Shown here: positions 38,439 through 46,450 of the stretch, piece after piece | Position numbering within the stretch: position 1 is the stretch's first letter | Layout: each line of letters starts with the position of its first letter | NCBI GenBank assembly: GCA_024372495.1 | Contig: CP099977.1 | Span: 3,100,001-3,164,000 of the forward strand | From: Pseudarthrobacter sp. Fe7 | GTDB lineage: Bacteria; Actinomycetota; Actinomycetes; Actinomycetales; Micrococcaceae | Direction: 5' to 3' | Length of the DNA stretch: 64,000 bases | Position numbers and translations under genes: made by a program | Notes under the pieces: generated by a model | Seen by the model: only the letters and a program-made list of their open reading frames with translations | The model's database searches: none | Told to the model about the DNA's origin: nothing

Positions 38439-39176
38439 TCAGGATGGGTCTTTGTGGAAAGCTCCTGCACGGATCTGCAAATGTCCGGCCCGGGCGGAAT
38501 ACCGGATGACGTTGGTGCAGTCCTCTTCAACACCCTGCCAGGGGTGTGCCGTTATGTCTGCCCCGCCCAGGGCGCACGCCGCCCGCGCCAAGGGGGTGAG
38601 CAGCCGGGCCCACCCCTCCGGGACCTTCATGTCGACCACCGCCACGCGCGCCTCAGCTTTCAGCAATGCCTTGAGGTTGGTCCAGGCCCGCCGCCACTCG
38701 GGCATCAGCGAGAGCGAATAGGTAGCCAGTGCGGCGTCGGATTCCGGAGATCCACCCTGTCCCTGGATGGTGGACCGGATCGCTGCGGGGTCCAGGAAGA
38801 CAGCGTCGGCCTGGATAAGGATGACGTTCTTCCAGCCCGCTCTGGCGGCGCGCCGACGGGCCTGTTCAAGCATCTGCGCGCTGCGGTCGATGCCGACAAT
38901 CGTGCCCGCGGGACCTATCCGCCCCCGAAGCAGGGCAAAGTTGAGACCGGTTCCGCAGCCCACATCCAGGACCTGCTCACCTGGCCGTGGCCCCAGCGCT
39001 TCAATGCCCCGGTCCCGTCCGGCCCGATACACCGGGTATTCACCCGAGAACGCGTCGTAAAACGGTGCGAATGCTGTGTACTTGTCAGGAATAACTCTCT
39101 CCTTTGAAACGGGTCCCGACCCCGGACCAGCAAACAGCCGCGGCTGCCGGAATCCCCCACGGGCCCGGGCATGCAC
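38439..39176 (-). CDS. Class I SAM-dependent methyltransferase
   Basis: SAM-binding motif VLDVGCGTGLNFALL, then TIVGIDRSAQMLEQARRRA and VILIQADAVFLDP; typical UbiE-like fold. The only standard start in frame is ATG 39176, but a perfect AAGGAG site at 39099-39104 sits 6 bases before an ATT codon at 39092 (PDKYTAFAPFYDAF follows), which is where homologues would begin. So the start is either a rare ATT or a base error. First gene of the radical SAM - ABC transporter unit; divergent from the flavoprotein gene. Confidence 0.85.
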   Translation of the reverse strand: MHARARGGFRQPRLFAGPGSGPVSKERVIPDKYTAFAPFYDAFSGEYPVYRAGRDRGIEALGPRPGEQVLDVGCGTGLNFALLRGRIGPAGTIVGIDRSAQMLEQARRRAARAGWKNVILIQADAVFLDPAAIRSTIQGQGGSPESDAALATYSLSLMPEWRRAWTNLKALLKAEARVAVVDMKVPEGWARLLTPLARAACALGGADITAHPWQGVEEDCTNVIRYSARAGHLQIRAGAFHKDPS

Positions 39177-39193
39177 AACCTGTAAGGAACTTC

Positions 39194-40647
39194 ATGATGG
39201 CACCCTCTGACGGAATCGTTGACCTCCTGGTCCTTGGCGGAGGGACGGCGGGAATAGTTGGCGCGAAGACGGCAGCAGGTTTCGGCGCCCGCACGGTCCT
39301 GGTGGAGCAGGAGCGCACCGGCGGTGATTGTCTCTGGACCGGTTGCGTCCCTTCCAAGACGCTCCTCTCCGCCGCCGCGCAGGCAAGGAGCCGGCGGCTG
39401 GCTGGCGGTGGTGAAACCGACTTTTTTGCCGTCCGGGAACGCATCGCCACGGCCATCCAGTGCATCGAACCAGTGGACACGCCGGAAGCTCTTGAAGACG
39501 CCGGGGTTGAAGTCCTTTCCGGACACGTTTCCTTCACCGGCCCGGGAACGGCGGTCCTGGACGGGCAGGTCCTCCGGTTCCGCCAGGCCCTGATCGCGAC
39601 CGGAGGTGAGCCCTCCCGGCCCGGGATCCCCGGGCTGGACCCTGCCCGGACCGTCACGTCCGAAACGGTCTGGGACCTCGCCAGCTTGCCCGCCAGGCTT
39701 GCCATCGTGGGCGGCGGGCCGATTGCCTGCGAACTGGGCCAGGCCTTCGCCCGGCTCGGCGCCGACGTCACCATGATTGTCCGCTCCCGTATCCTGCCCA
39801 AGGAGACGCCGGAAGCGGTCGACATCATCCGCGCGAGCCTGCAGGCAGACGGCGTGACAATCCTCGAGAAATCCAGCATCAGCCACGCCACCAGCCCCGC
39901 TGAGGGGCACAGGCTGCATCTGAAGGACGGGACTGCTGTTGACGCTGACACCGTGCTCCTGGCGGCCGGACGCACCCCCGCACCACCGGCATCGGCCTCG
40001 AACGCGTAGGCGTCCACCTCGACGACCGCGGCCGCGTGCTCACCAACCAACACATGCAGACCACCAATCCGCTGATCTGGGCGGCCGGAGATGTCACCGC
40101 ACACCCGCAGTTCACTCACCTTGCCGGCGTCCACGCCAGTGTGGCAGCATCCAACGCCGTCTTGGGGGTGCGACGCCGGATCAGCCCTGTCATCCCACGC
40201 GTCACCTACACCTCACCCGAGGTCGCCGCCGTGACAAGCGGCGAGTCCGGACAATCGGTAACGTCCCGGATCGTGTGGCATGCCCACCTTGACCGGGCCG
40301 TCACCGAGGACAGGACCGAGGGCTTCACGGAGCTTCTGGTGGGACGCGGTGGGCGCCTTTTGGGCGGCACCATCGTGGGGCCCCGGGCGGGCGAATCCCT
40401 CGCTGAACTGTCCCTGGCCGTGCACAAGAAACTCACCACGTCCGATATTGTCGGCACCACCCACGCCTACCCCACATACTCTGACGGGGTCTGGAACGCC
40501 GCGGTCCTCAATGTTCGCGAACGCCTGAAGTCCCCGCTCGCCCGCACCGCCATCAAAGGGCTGGCCACGCTCCGGCGCCTGGCCCTTGACGCCCGCCGGA
40601 TCAGCTCAAAGCCCGGTAGCCGGCCACAATCCGATGCCCGGCACTAA
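39194..40647 (+). pseudogene. FAD-dependent disulfide oxidoreductase (mercuric reductase-like), frameshifted
   Basis: About 484 residues. FAD loop LGGGTAGIVGAK, redox Cys46/Cys51 in [19 protein letters not shown](P) loop IVGGGPIACELGQAFARLG. One base is lost near 39982; the frame continues RVGVHLDDRGRVL, IWAAGDVTAHPQFTH, and ends with THAYPTYSDGVWNAAV, keeping a His in the E3-like C-terminal motif. No Cys-Cys tail, so not a true MerA. Proteins of this type are found next to, or fused to, TVP38/TMEM64 membrane proteins, and such a gene lies 0.6 kb away. Its end overlaps the phosphatidyltransferase gene by 47 bases. Confidence 0.85.
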
Positions 40648-41227
40648 CTCCCACCACCAGGGCCCAGAGGGCGGCGATCACCCACGCAAGGTCCGGGAAG
40701 ACCAGCCAGAGGCTGTGTACCACCACGGTCTCCGTTCCCTCTGCCAGGCCACCAAGAAACGACAGGGACCGTCCGTCATCGATCCGATGCCCGGTTTTCT
40801 CGGCAATGGATGAGAAGGCCAGGAACGCGGCGCCATTGATGTAGTAGGCGAAAAGGACCAGCAGGAAGGGCAGCCACGGGGCGCCGAAAGCGGCAGTAGC
40901 ACCCATCCCGACACCGACCACCGTGGCACCATATACCACGACGTCCGCGCTGATGTCCCAAAAGCCGCCCCGTCCGGGGTCTTCCTCCCCTGATCTGCGC
41001 CGCCGGAGGCGGGACAGGGGCCCGTCCAGGCCGTCAGCGGCCCGGCACAGCAGCCACCCAGCCAGCGCGGGAATCCACCACTGGGCCGCGGCAAGCCCGG
41101 CGCTGGCCAGGCCCAACAACAAGTTGAGCCCGGTCAGCCGGTCCGGTGTAATCCAGGGCCGGTCCAGTGCTGCGGCCATCCGATCCAGCATGGGTCCTGT
41201 CCGTGTCCTCAGTGCAGCATCAAACAC
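40601..41227 (-). CDS. CDP-alcohol phosphatidyltransferase, YnjF-like
   Basis: About 208 residues from GTG 41227, which overlaps the TVP38 stop. The family motif is present with one change: DGLDGPLSR followed by GGFWDISAD (family D-G-x2-A-R-x8-G-x3-D-x3-D; Ala is Ser here). Several hydrophobic segments follow. These enzymes transfer a phosphoalcohol from a CDP-linked donor to an alcohol in the membrane. E. coli ynjF, in the ynj operon, is of the same family. Substrate unknown. Confidence 0.87.
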   Translation of the reverse strand: MFDAALRTRTGPMLDRMAAALDRPWITPDRLTGLNLLLGLASAGLAAAQWWIPALAGWLLCRAADGLDGPLSRLRRRRSGEEDPGRGGFWDISADVVVYGATVVGVGMGATAAFGAPWLPFLLVLFAYYINGAAFLAFSSIAEKTGHRIDDGRSLSFLGGLAEGTETVVVHSLWLVFPDLAWVIAALWALVVGVSAGHRIVAGYRALS

Positions 41228-41870
41228 GTGCGGCCCCTTTACGGCGCTTCCGCGCGGCCACGACCAGCCCGGCAACGGTCAACAACCCAAGAACGGCCGC
41301 GGCGGCCTGGACTTGCCAGCCGAACTGCAGCCCGAAAGCCCCCAGTGTCACATAGCTGACCGTGCCGGGCAGGATGCCCAACGCCGTACCCAGCAAATAA
41401 GGCCACCATGCGACAGACGTCAGCCCGGCCAGGTAATTGATCGCAGTGAACGGCAGCACCGGCACCAGCCGCACACCAACCACCGCAACAACGCCCCGCC
41501 GCCTCAACACCTCATCCAGTCTCCCCACCCTGGCGCCCGTGTAATTCTCAACAGCCTCCCGACCCAACCAACGCCCCAACCAGAACGCAGCCGATGCACC
41601 CAGAAGCGCCGCAACCACCACCACCCCTACTCCCCCGACAAAGCCAAAGACCACGCCCGCGCCGATCGTCAGGACGTTCTTGGGCACCGGTGTAAGAGTC
41701 AGGGCGGCATATCCAAGGATGAAAAACGCCGGACCCCAGCGGGTGCCAGTGAAGTACGACTGCATATCCTCCATAGTTGGGACCGGGAACAGCAGCGCGG
41801 CCACGGCAGCGGCTGCAACAAAGAAAACCAACACCATAAGACGTGCCCAAGCACGGCGGTAGCCCGTCAT
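41220..41870 (-). CDS. TVP38/TMEM64 (DedA-like) membrane protein, YdjX/YdjZ-like
   Basis: 216 residues from ATG 41870 (GGGGG upstream). Hydrophobic segments with the SNARE-associated core: TPVPKNVLTIGAGVVFGFVG, AFWLGRWLG, VGVRLVPVLPFTAINYLAGL (the R..P.....N..AG pattern) and GILPGTVSYVTLGA. E. coli ydjX and ydjZ, upstream of the ynj genes, are of this family. Translationally coupled to the phosphatidyltransferase gene. Confidence 0.9.
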   Translation of the reverse strand: MTGYRRAWARLMVLVFFVAAAAVAALLFPVPTMEDMQSYFTGTRWGPAFFILGYAALTLTPVPKNVLTIGAGVVFGFVGGVGVVVVAALLGASAAFWLGRWLGREAVENYTGARVGRLDEVLRRRGVVAVVGVRLVPVLPFTAINYLAGLTSVAWWPYLLGTALGILPGTVSYVTLGAFGLQFGWQVQAAAAVLGLLTVAGLVVAARKRRKGAARV

Positions 41871-42500
41871 GCCCCCACTATTCAGGTTCCCGCATCGTCG
41901 CTCCTCCTGAGATGGAAATGCTCCAGGCACCGCCCTTCCGATCAAGCTAACCCCCGCTAACGTGCTGATCTGTAATCTGTCGCACAAAATCCGCGGCCTT
42001 CCCGCCCGGAGTTGATATACACAGGTCAGTACCTTCCCACTCTGCACGTGCCAACCGTAACTAACCCTTAGTCGCTGCTGTTACCTGCAGAAATGGAATT
42101 GAAGGGTAGATAATACGCCTCGGCGGCTCGGACTCGCCGCTGCCGACCTTTGAAATGCGCCGCGGCCCACTGCTACTGCGTCGTGCATAGTAGTGCGGGC
42201 CAATTGACCTTCTTCTTTTTTCCCACTGTGGTCCCCAAGGAGGGTCAGTCCATGACCGTGGGAAGCTTGTGAAAAAGTGGAATATCCGACGCTAAGATCT
42301 TGGTGCGCCGCTCATTGGCTGTAGTTGGTGGGGGGACCTGGTCGGCTCGTGGCTGATTTCGTCAATCTGACTCGAGCCCCGCTTTGATGGGAAATCGTGG
42401 CTTGATCGGGGTCACCTCGAATCAGGTCGCGAAGGCTACGTAACCCCGGGCTGGGACCGTTTAGTTACGTCAATCCGCCGGCAGATGCTGCCCCGGCGGG
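41871..42500. other. 630-base non-coding stretch upstream of the TVP38 unit
   Basis: No gene is recognised. It should hold the promoter of the TVP38 unit. Inverted repeats TTCCCAC/GTGGGAA (about 42219-42272) and ACGTAAC/GTTACGT (about 42437-42471) are visible. A small RNA is possible but not supported. Confidence 0.45.
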
Positions 42501-42986
42501 TTATCGCGGGCGGGAAGCCGCTGGGTCCAGTGCGTGCAGCGCGGCACCGGTCACGATGCCGTAGGCCAGGTGCGGGATGATGTCGCTTGCCCAGTCCACG
42601 GGAGACCATGTGCGGGGATCGGTAATTCCGAGCACGGTCATGGGGCCGTTTCCGCCGATCAGTGCCCCGGCCGCCGCGGCCAGGGACGAACCGAGGAGTC
42701 CGGGCCGGTATCCTGCTTCCCGGGTAAACCCGAGGGCGGCGCCGACGCCGATGCCGACGACAAGCCCTGTCAGCGGGCCGAGCCCGGCCAGCCGGTTCGT
42801 GCGTTCTTCGTCGTTGCCCGGGATCTTGACGCCCGTGACGTCGGCCAGCTTTTTGACTGTGGCCTCGGGTGTGCTGCTGGCGGGGCGGGCACGCCAGACC
42901 ATGTCCAGGTAGGTCAGGGTGTTCAGGGCTGTGGTTCCGGCGGCGCCAGCTGCGGCCCCGGTGGCCAGTGCGCGAATGATTTTCAT
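42501..42986 (-). CDS. Hypothetical membrane protein (161 aa)
   Basis: MKIIRALATGAAAGAAGTTA, then TYLDMVWRARPASSTPEATV, three or four hydrophobic segments (GPLTGLVVGIGVGAALGF, GSSLAAAAGALIG, IPHLAYGIVTGAALHAL). Resembles small membrane proteins common in actinobacteria; role unknown. Start overlaps the SnoaL-like stop (ATGA), so it is co-transcribed with it. Confidence 0.8.
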   Translation of the reverse strand: MKIIRALATGAAAGAAGTTALNTLTYLDMVWRARPASSTPEATVKKLADVTGVKIPGNDEERTNRLAGLGPLTGLVVGIGVGAALGFTREAGYRPGLLGSSLAAAAGALIGGNGPMTVLGITDPRTWSPVDWASDIIPHLAYGIVTGAALHALDPAASRPR

Positions 42987-43400
42987 GGCTGCGGGGTCAG
43001 TCCGAGTTGGGTGAGCATGCCCAGGCTGGTCGCTGCTTCCCCAGCGTTCGACGAGTTTGCCGTTTTCGAACCGTCCGATCTGCATGCCCCGGATGTTGAT
43101 GGCCCGTCCGGTGGGCGGGTGGCCCATCAGCGGTCCCTGATGTGTCCCGGTGACTGTGTAGGCGAACGCGACATCATTGTCGGTGGCGGTGAGGTGTTCG
43201 ACCTCGAGGTGCAGATCCGGAAAGGAAGAGCGCAAATCTGTGAACAGGTCTTTGAATCCCTGCGGGCCCGGCCCCTGTCCTGGCGCCGGGTCGTGGTCGA
43301 CGCAGCCGGCCGCGACGACATCGTTGAATTCATCGAGTTTGCCGCTGTTCACGGCGGCGCCGAAGCGCTCCTGGGCCTGGATATTGGCGTCCCTGGTCAT
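42983..43400 (-). pseudogene. SnoaL-like / ester cyclase family protein, frameshifted at the 3' end
   Basis: From ATG 43400 with GGAGG upstream: MTRDANIQAQERFGAAVNSG, FNDVVAAGCVDHDPAPGQG, then FPDLHLEVEHLTATDNDVAF, PPTGRAINIRGMQIGRFENG. This is the NTF2-like SnoaL fold. One extra G in GGGG near 43035 shifts the last 20 codons; corrected, the end reads TSLGMLTQLGLTPQP. Small-molecule binding or cyclase role; substrate unknown. Confidence 0.85.
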
Positions 43401-43592
43401 GGATCCTCCGGTTATCGTTGCCAGGCCGATCCGCGCGGAACGGCCCTTGTTGTTATCTGCCATGGTGCGCGCTGGTCTGCCCCTTGGGCAAGGGCAGTGG
43501 GAGCGGGTTCAGCCCTGCCCGGGGTCCGGATTCAGGCGGATTCGGATGTTCCCATGCCATGAGGTCTGTACAGGGGAAGGTTTCGGCCGCTG

Positions 43593-44416
43593 TCATGTGA
43601 CGAGGTGATCCAGGATGGCCTGGGCGACGGCCTCCGGTGAATCTTCGGTCGGGATGTGTTTGCCGTTGACTTCGACGAAATCCGATCCCGGGATCTCGTT
43701 AATGTAGCGGTGCGCGAAGCTGACTTTTGGAAGTCATCCTCGCTGCCCCACACCAGGCGGGTCGGTATGCGGGCTTCCTGCAGCAGCGGGACCAGGTCCA
43801 GGGTGTACCGGGGATCCGCGGCAGCGGCCATGGCCATCCACGACCTGTGGCGGCCCGGTTCGGTCCACGGCGAGAGGTAGTCCCCCAGTTCCTCCTCGCT
43901 GAGGGTGCGTTTGACAGCCCGCTGCGTGGACTCCGCCCGGGCTTCCAGGAGCTCCTGGGCTGTCGTTGCGGCCCGTACCCGCGGGTCGCGGAACCTTTCC
44001 ACCGCGGGCACCGGCCACGAATCAAACAAGACAGAGTTCATCAGCACCAGCCTGTTCACCCGCCCGCTGGTGGCCGCAAGGTGCTGTGCTATTCCCCCAC
44101 CAATGTCGTGACCGGCCAGGTCGAAACTGTCCAGTCCGAGGGCATCGGCGGCGGCGCGGACTTTTTCGGCTAGGGCTGGAACGGTGGCGTCGCTGATGTC
44201 GAGTTCGCCTTCGCTGCGCCCGAAGCCGGGCAAGTCCAAGGCAATGCACCGGCTTGTGGTTCCCAATGCTGGCAGGACCGGCAGCCACACGCGGCTCCAG
44301 AAGCCGTGCAGCAAGAGCAGCGGTGGCGCCTGGTCATCGCCGCTGTACAGATAGGAAAGGGACGTCCCTGCGACCTGGACGCGTTCGCGCCGAACCGGGG
44401 CTTGCATTGTGGTCAT
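43593..44416 (-). pseudogene. Alpha/beta hydrolase with Asp nucleophile, frameshifted; paralogue of 26869-27687
   Basis: Oxyanion segment LLLLHGFWSRVW, nucleophile Asp in LAGHDIGGGIAQHL, LVWGSEDDFQK. One lost base near 43735 shifts the frame; the alternative frame restores the His motif NGKHIPTEDSP and ends LDHLVT at 43593. Most residues match the hydrolase at 26869-27687, including the long stretch around VLMNSV.FDSWPVPAVERFRDP. Same dehalogenase/epoxide-hydrolase-like role inferred. Confidence 0.85.
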
Positions 44417-44512
44417 CAATGTATTGCCTCTCCGCTCACTGCAGCCGGTTGAGACAAAGCCCGCCGCGCCGGCCGGCCCCTGCTGCGCCGGGCCTTGTCT
44501 CAGCCCGAGGCC

Positions 44513-45037
44513 TTAGGCGGCGCCGCGGGCCGGGTAGTCGTGATCCTGGGCGTAGCGGACCCCGGCAATGACATCGTCCAGGGACGGCCGGCCAAAGGGC
44601 ATGGTCGCGGTGCTGGACCAGAACAGGGTCCCGTCTTCATCCAGGATGAAGATGCCTGGTTCGTTGAAGAGGTCCGGCTCGCCGTCGCTAATAGCGTGCG
44701 AGAGGTTCAGGCCCCAGGCCCGGGCGGCCTCCTCACTCAGGCCATAGGCCACGGGAAGGTTGCCCAGGTGCCACTGATCCATGATCCGGGTGCTTCGCTC
44801 TTCTGTTTCCATGCTGACCGCGACGGCCTGACCGATCCCTGCTGCCTTGAGATCCTCGATCCGCCGGTCGATCTCGGCCAGTTGTTTGCGGCAGATCGGG
44901 CAATGCAGGCCCCGGTAGAAGACAACCAGGCTGAAACGGCCGCCGGTGCCTGTACCCAGCTTCAGATCATCGGTGCTTCCCCCGCCAACCAGGGCGAGGG
45001 CGAGGTCGGGTGTTGTCTGTGTCGGAAGAAGTGCCAT
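44513..45037 (-). CDS. Peroxiredoxin-like (AhpC/TSA family) protein
   Basis: 174 residues. LVVFYRGLHCPICRKQLAEI contains the peroxidatic Cys region with a CPxC pair, then VSMETEERSTRIMDQW and GIFILDEDGTLFWSS. Belongs to the PRX-like2/AhpC-TSA branch with thioredoxin fold; likely reduces peroxides or disulfides in the cytoplasm. Lies upstream of the hydrolase and SnoaL genes, same strand. Confidence 0.88.
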   Translation of the reverse strand: MALLPTQTTPDLALALVGGGSTDDLKLGTGTGGRFSLVVFYRGLHCPICRKQLAEIDRRIEDLKAAGIGQAVAVSMETEERSTRIMDQWHLGNLPVAYGLSEEAARAWGLNLSHAISDGEPDLFNEPGIFILDEDGTLFWSSTATMPFGRPSLDDVIAGVRYAQDHDYPARGAA

Positions 45038-45199
45038 GGTCTCGGTAACAAGGCCAGGCGCCCCGTCATTCCCTCCCAGCCTGATCCTGCATTCTTTTCA
45101 GAGTGCAGGGTCGTGTTCAGATCGCCTCTGTTCAGAAGGAGATGCCCCGTCAAGGGCCGGACGCCGCACAGGGCATCCGGCCCCCGTGGGCCGGTAGGA

Positions 45200-46354
45200 T
45201 CAGCTGCCGATGATTCCGGTGTTCTGACCGGTGATGGTGTTCTGGGTCGTGCTGGCTGCGTTGGCGTTAGCGCCCAGGTTCACACCGAGGTTCGATGCCG
45301 TGGCGAAGGAACCGCGGTGGGTTCCGGTGGTGCTGTTCTCATCCGTGGTGTTCTGGACGGTGCTGGCTGCACCGGCGTTAGCGCCCAGGTTCAGGCCCAG
45401 GTTCGATGCCGTGGCGAAGGAACCGCGGTCGGTTCCGGTGGTGCCGTTCCCATCCGTGGTGTTCTGGATGGTGCTGGCTGCGTTGGCGTTAGCGCCCAGG
45501 TTCAGGCCCAGGTTCGACGCCGTAGCGAACGATCCGCGGTCAGTCCCGGTGGTGCTGTTCCCATCCGTGGTGTTCTGGGTCGTGCTGGCTGCGTTGGCGT
45601 TAGCGCCCAGGTTCAGGCCCAGGTCCGTCGCCGTAGCGAAGGAACCGCGGTCAGTCCCGGTGGTGCTGTTCCCATCCGTGGTGTTCTGGGTCGTGCTGGC
45701 TGCGTTGGCGTTAGCGCCCAGGTTCAGGCCCAGGTCCGTCGCCGTAGCGAAGGATCCACGGTCAGTCCCGGTGGTGCCGTTCCCATCCGTGGTGTTCTGG
45801 GTCGTGCTGGCTGCGTTGGCGTTAGCGCCCAGGTTCAGGCCCAGGTTCGACGCCGTAGCGAACGATCCACGGTCAGTCCCGGTGGTGCCGTTCCCATCCG
45901 TGGTGTTCTGGATGGTGCTCGCCACACCGGCGTTAGCGCCCAGGTTCACGTTGGAGGCCACGGACCCACGCTCGGTCCCGGTAGCCCCCGTGTTGCGGGT
46001 GGTGGCGTTGTTCTGGATGGTGCTCGCCACACCGGCGTTAGCGCCCAGGTTCACGTTGGAGGCCACGGACCCACGCTCGGTCCCGGTAGCCCCGGTCCCG
46101 GTGTTGCCGGTGTTGTTCTGGATGGTGCTCGCCACACCGGCGTTAGCGCCCAGGTTCAGGCCAAGGTTCGAGGCGATGCTCTCGCGGTTGGCCGTCGAGG
46201 ACGTGGAGGTGATGCTGGTCTGGTTCTGCGTGCCGATACCAAGACCGGCCCCGGTGGTGGTGCCGGTGTCGGCGGAGGCCGCTCCGGCGCCGAGGACGAG
46301 GACGCCGCCGGCGAAAACTGCGGAGCAAAGGGTGTTGCGGACAAATGAATGCAT
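45200..46354 (-). CDS. Secreted repeat protein (nine tandem repeats)
   Basis: 384 residues. Signal peptide MHSFVRNTLCSAVFAGGVLV ending ASADTGTT. Nine repeats follow, 37 residues (111 bp) in the main type and shorter in the first three, each with SFATASNLGLNLGANANA then AST.QNTTDGN and TTGTDRG. Alternating small/hydrophobic residues (NLGLNLGANANA) suggest beta strands of a solenoid or fibre. Very rich in Asn, Thr, Ala, Gly; no Cys after the signal. I recognise no family. The opposite strand also stays open for 617 codons as a side effect of the repeat. Confidence 0.85.
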   Translation of the reverse strand: MHSFVRNTLCSAVFAGGVLVLGAGAASADTGTTTGAGLGIGTQNQTSITSTSSTANRESIASNLGLNLGANAGVASTIQNNTGNTGTGATGTERGSVASNVNLGANAGVASTIQNNATTRNTGATGTERGSVASNVNLGANAGVASTIQNTTDGNGTTGTDRGSFATASNLGLNLGANANAASTTQNTTDGNGTTGTDRGSFATATDLGLNLGANANAASTTQNTTDGNSTTGTDRGSFATATDLGLNLGANANAASTTQNTTDGNSTTGTDRGSFATASNLGLNLGANANAASTIQNTTDGNGTTGTDRGSFATASNLGLNLGANAGAASTVQNTTDENSTTGTHRGSFATASNLGVNLGANANAASTTQNTITGQNTGIIGS

Positions 46355-46450
46355 GACTGTTTTCCTCACATGGAATGAATGTTTGTTCCGGCCAAACGGG
46401 CCGGTATACCTGCATATGCCACGGCATGTAGGTGCGCGGCGCGGGCATCA

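Noticed and set aside
45230..46160. CRISPR array suspected from regular repeats
   Set aside because: The repeats are 111 bp, in frame and encode a signal-peptide protein; there are no unique spacers or cas genes.
44495..46348. 617-codon open frame on the plus strand
   Set aside because: It is the antisense of the secreted repeat protein and the peroxiredoxin; its sequence simply mirrors the DNA repeats.
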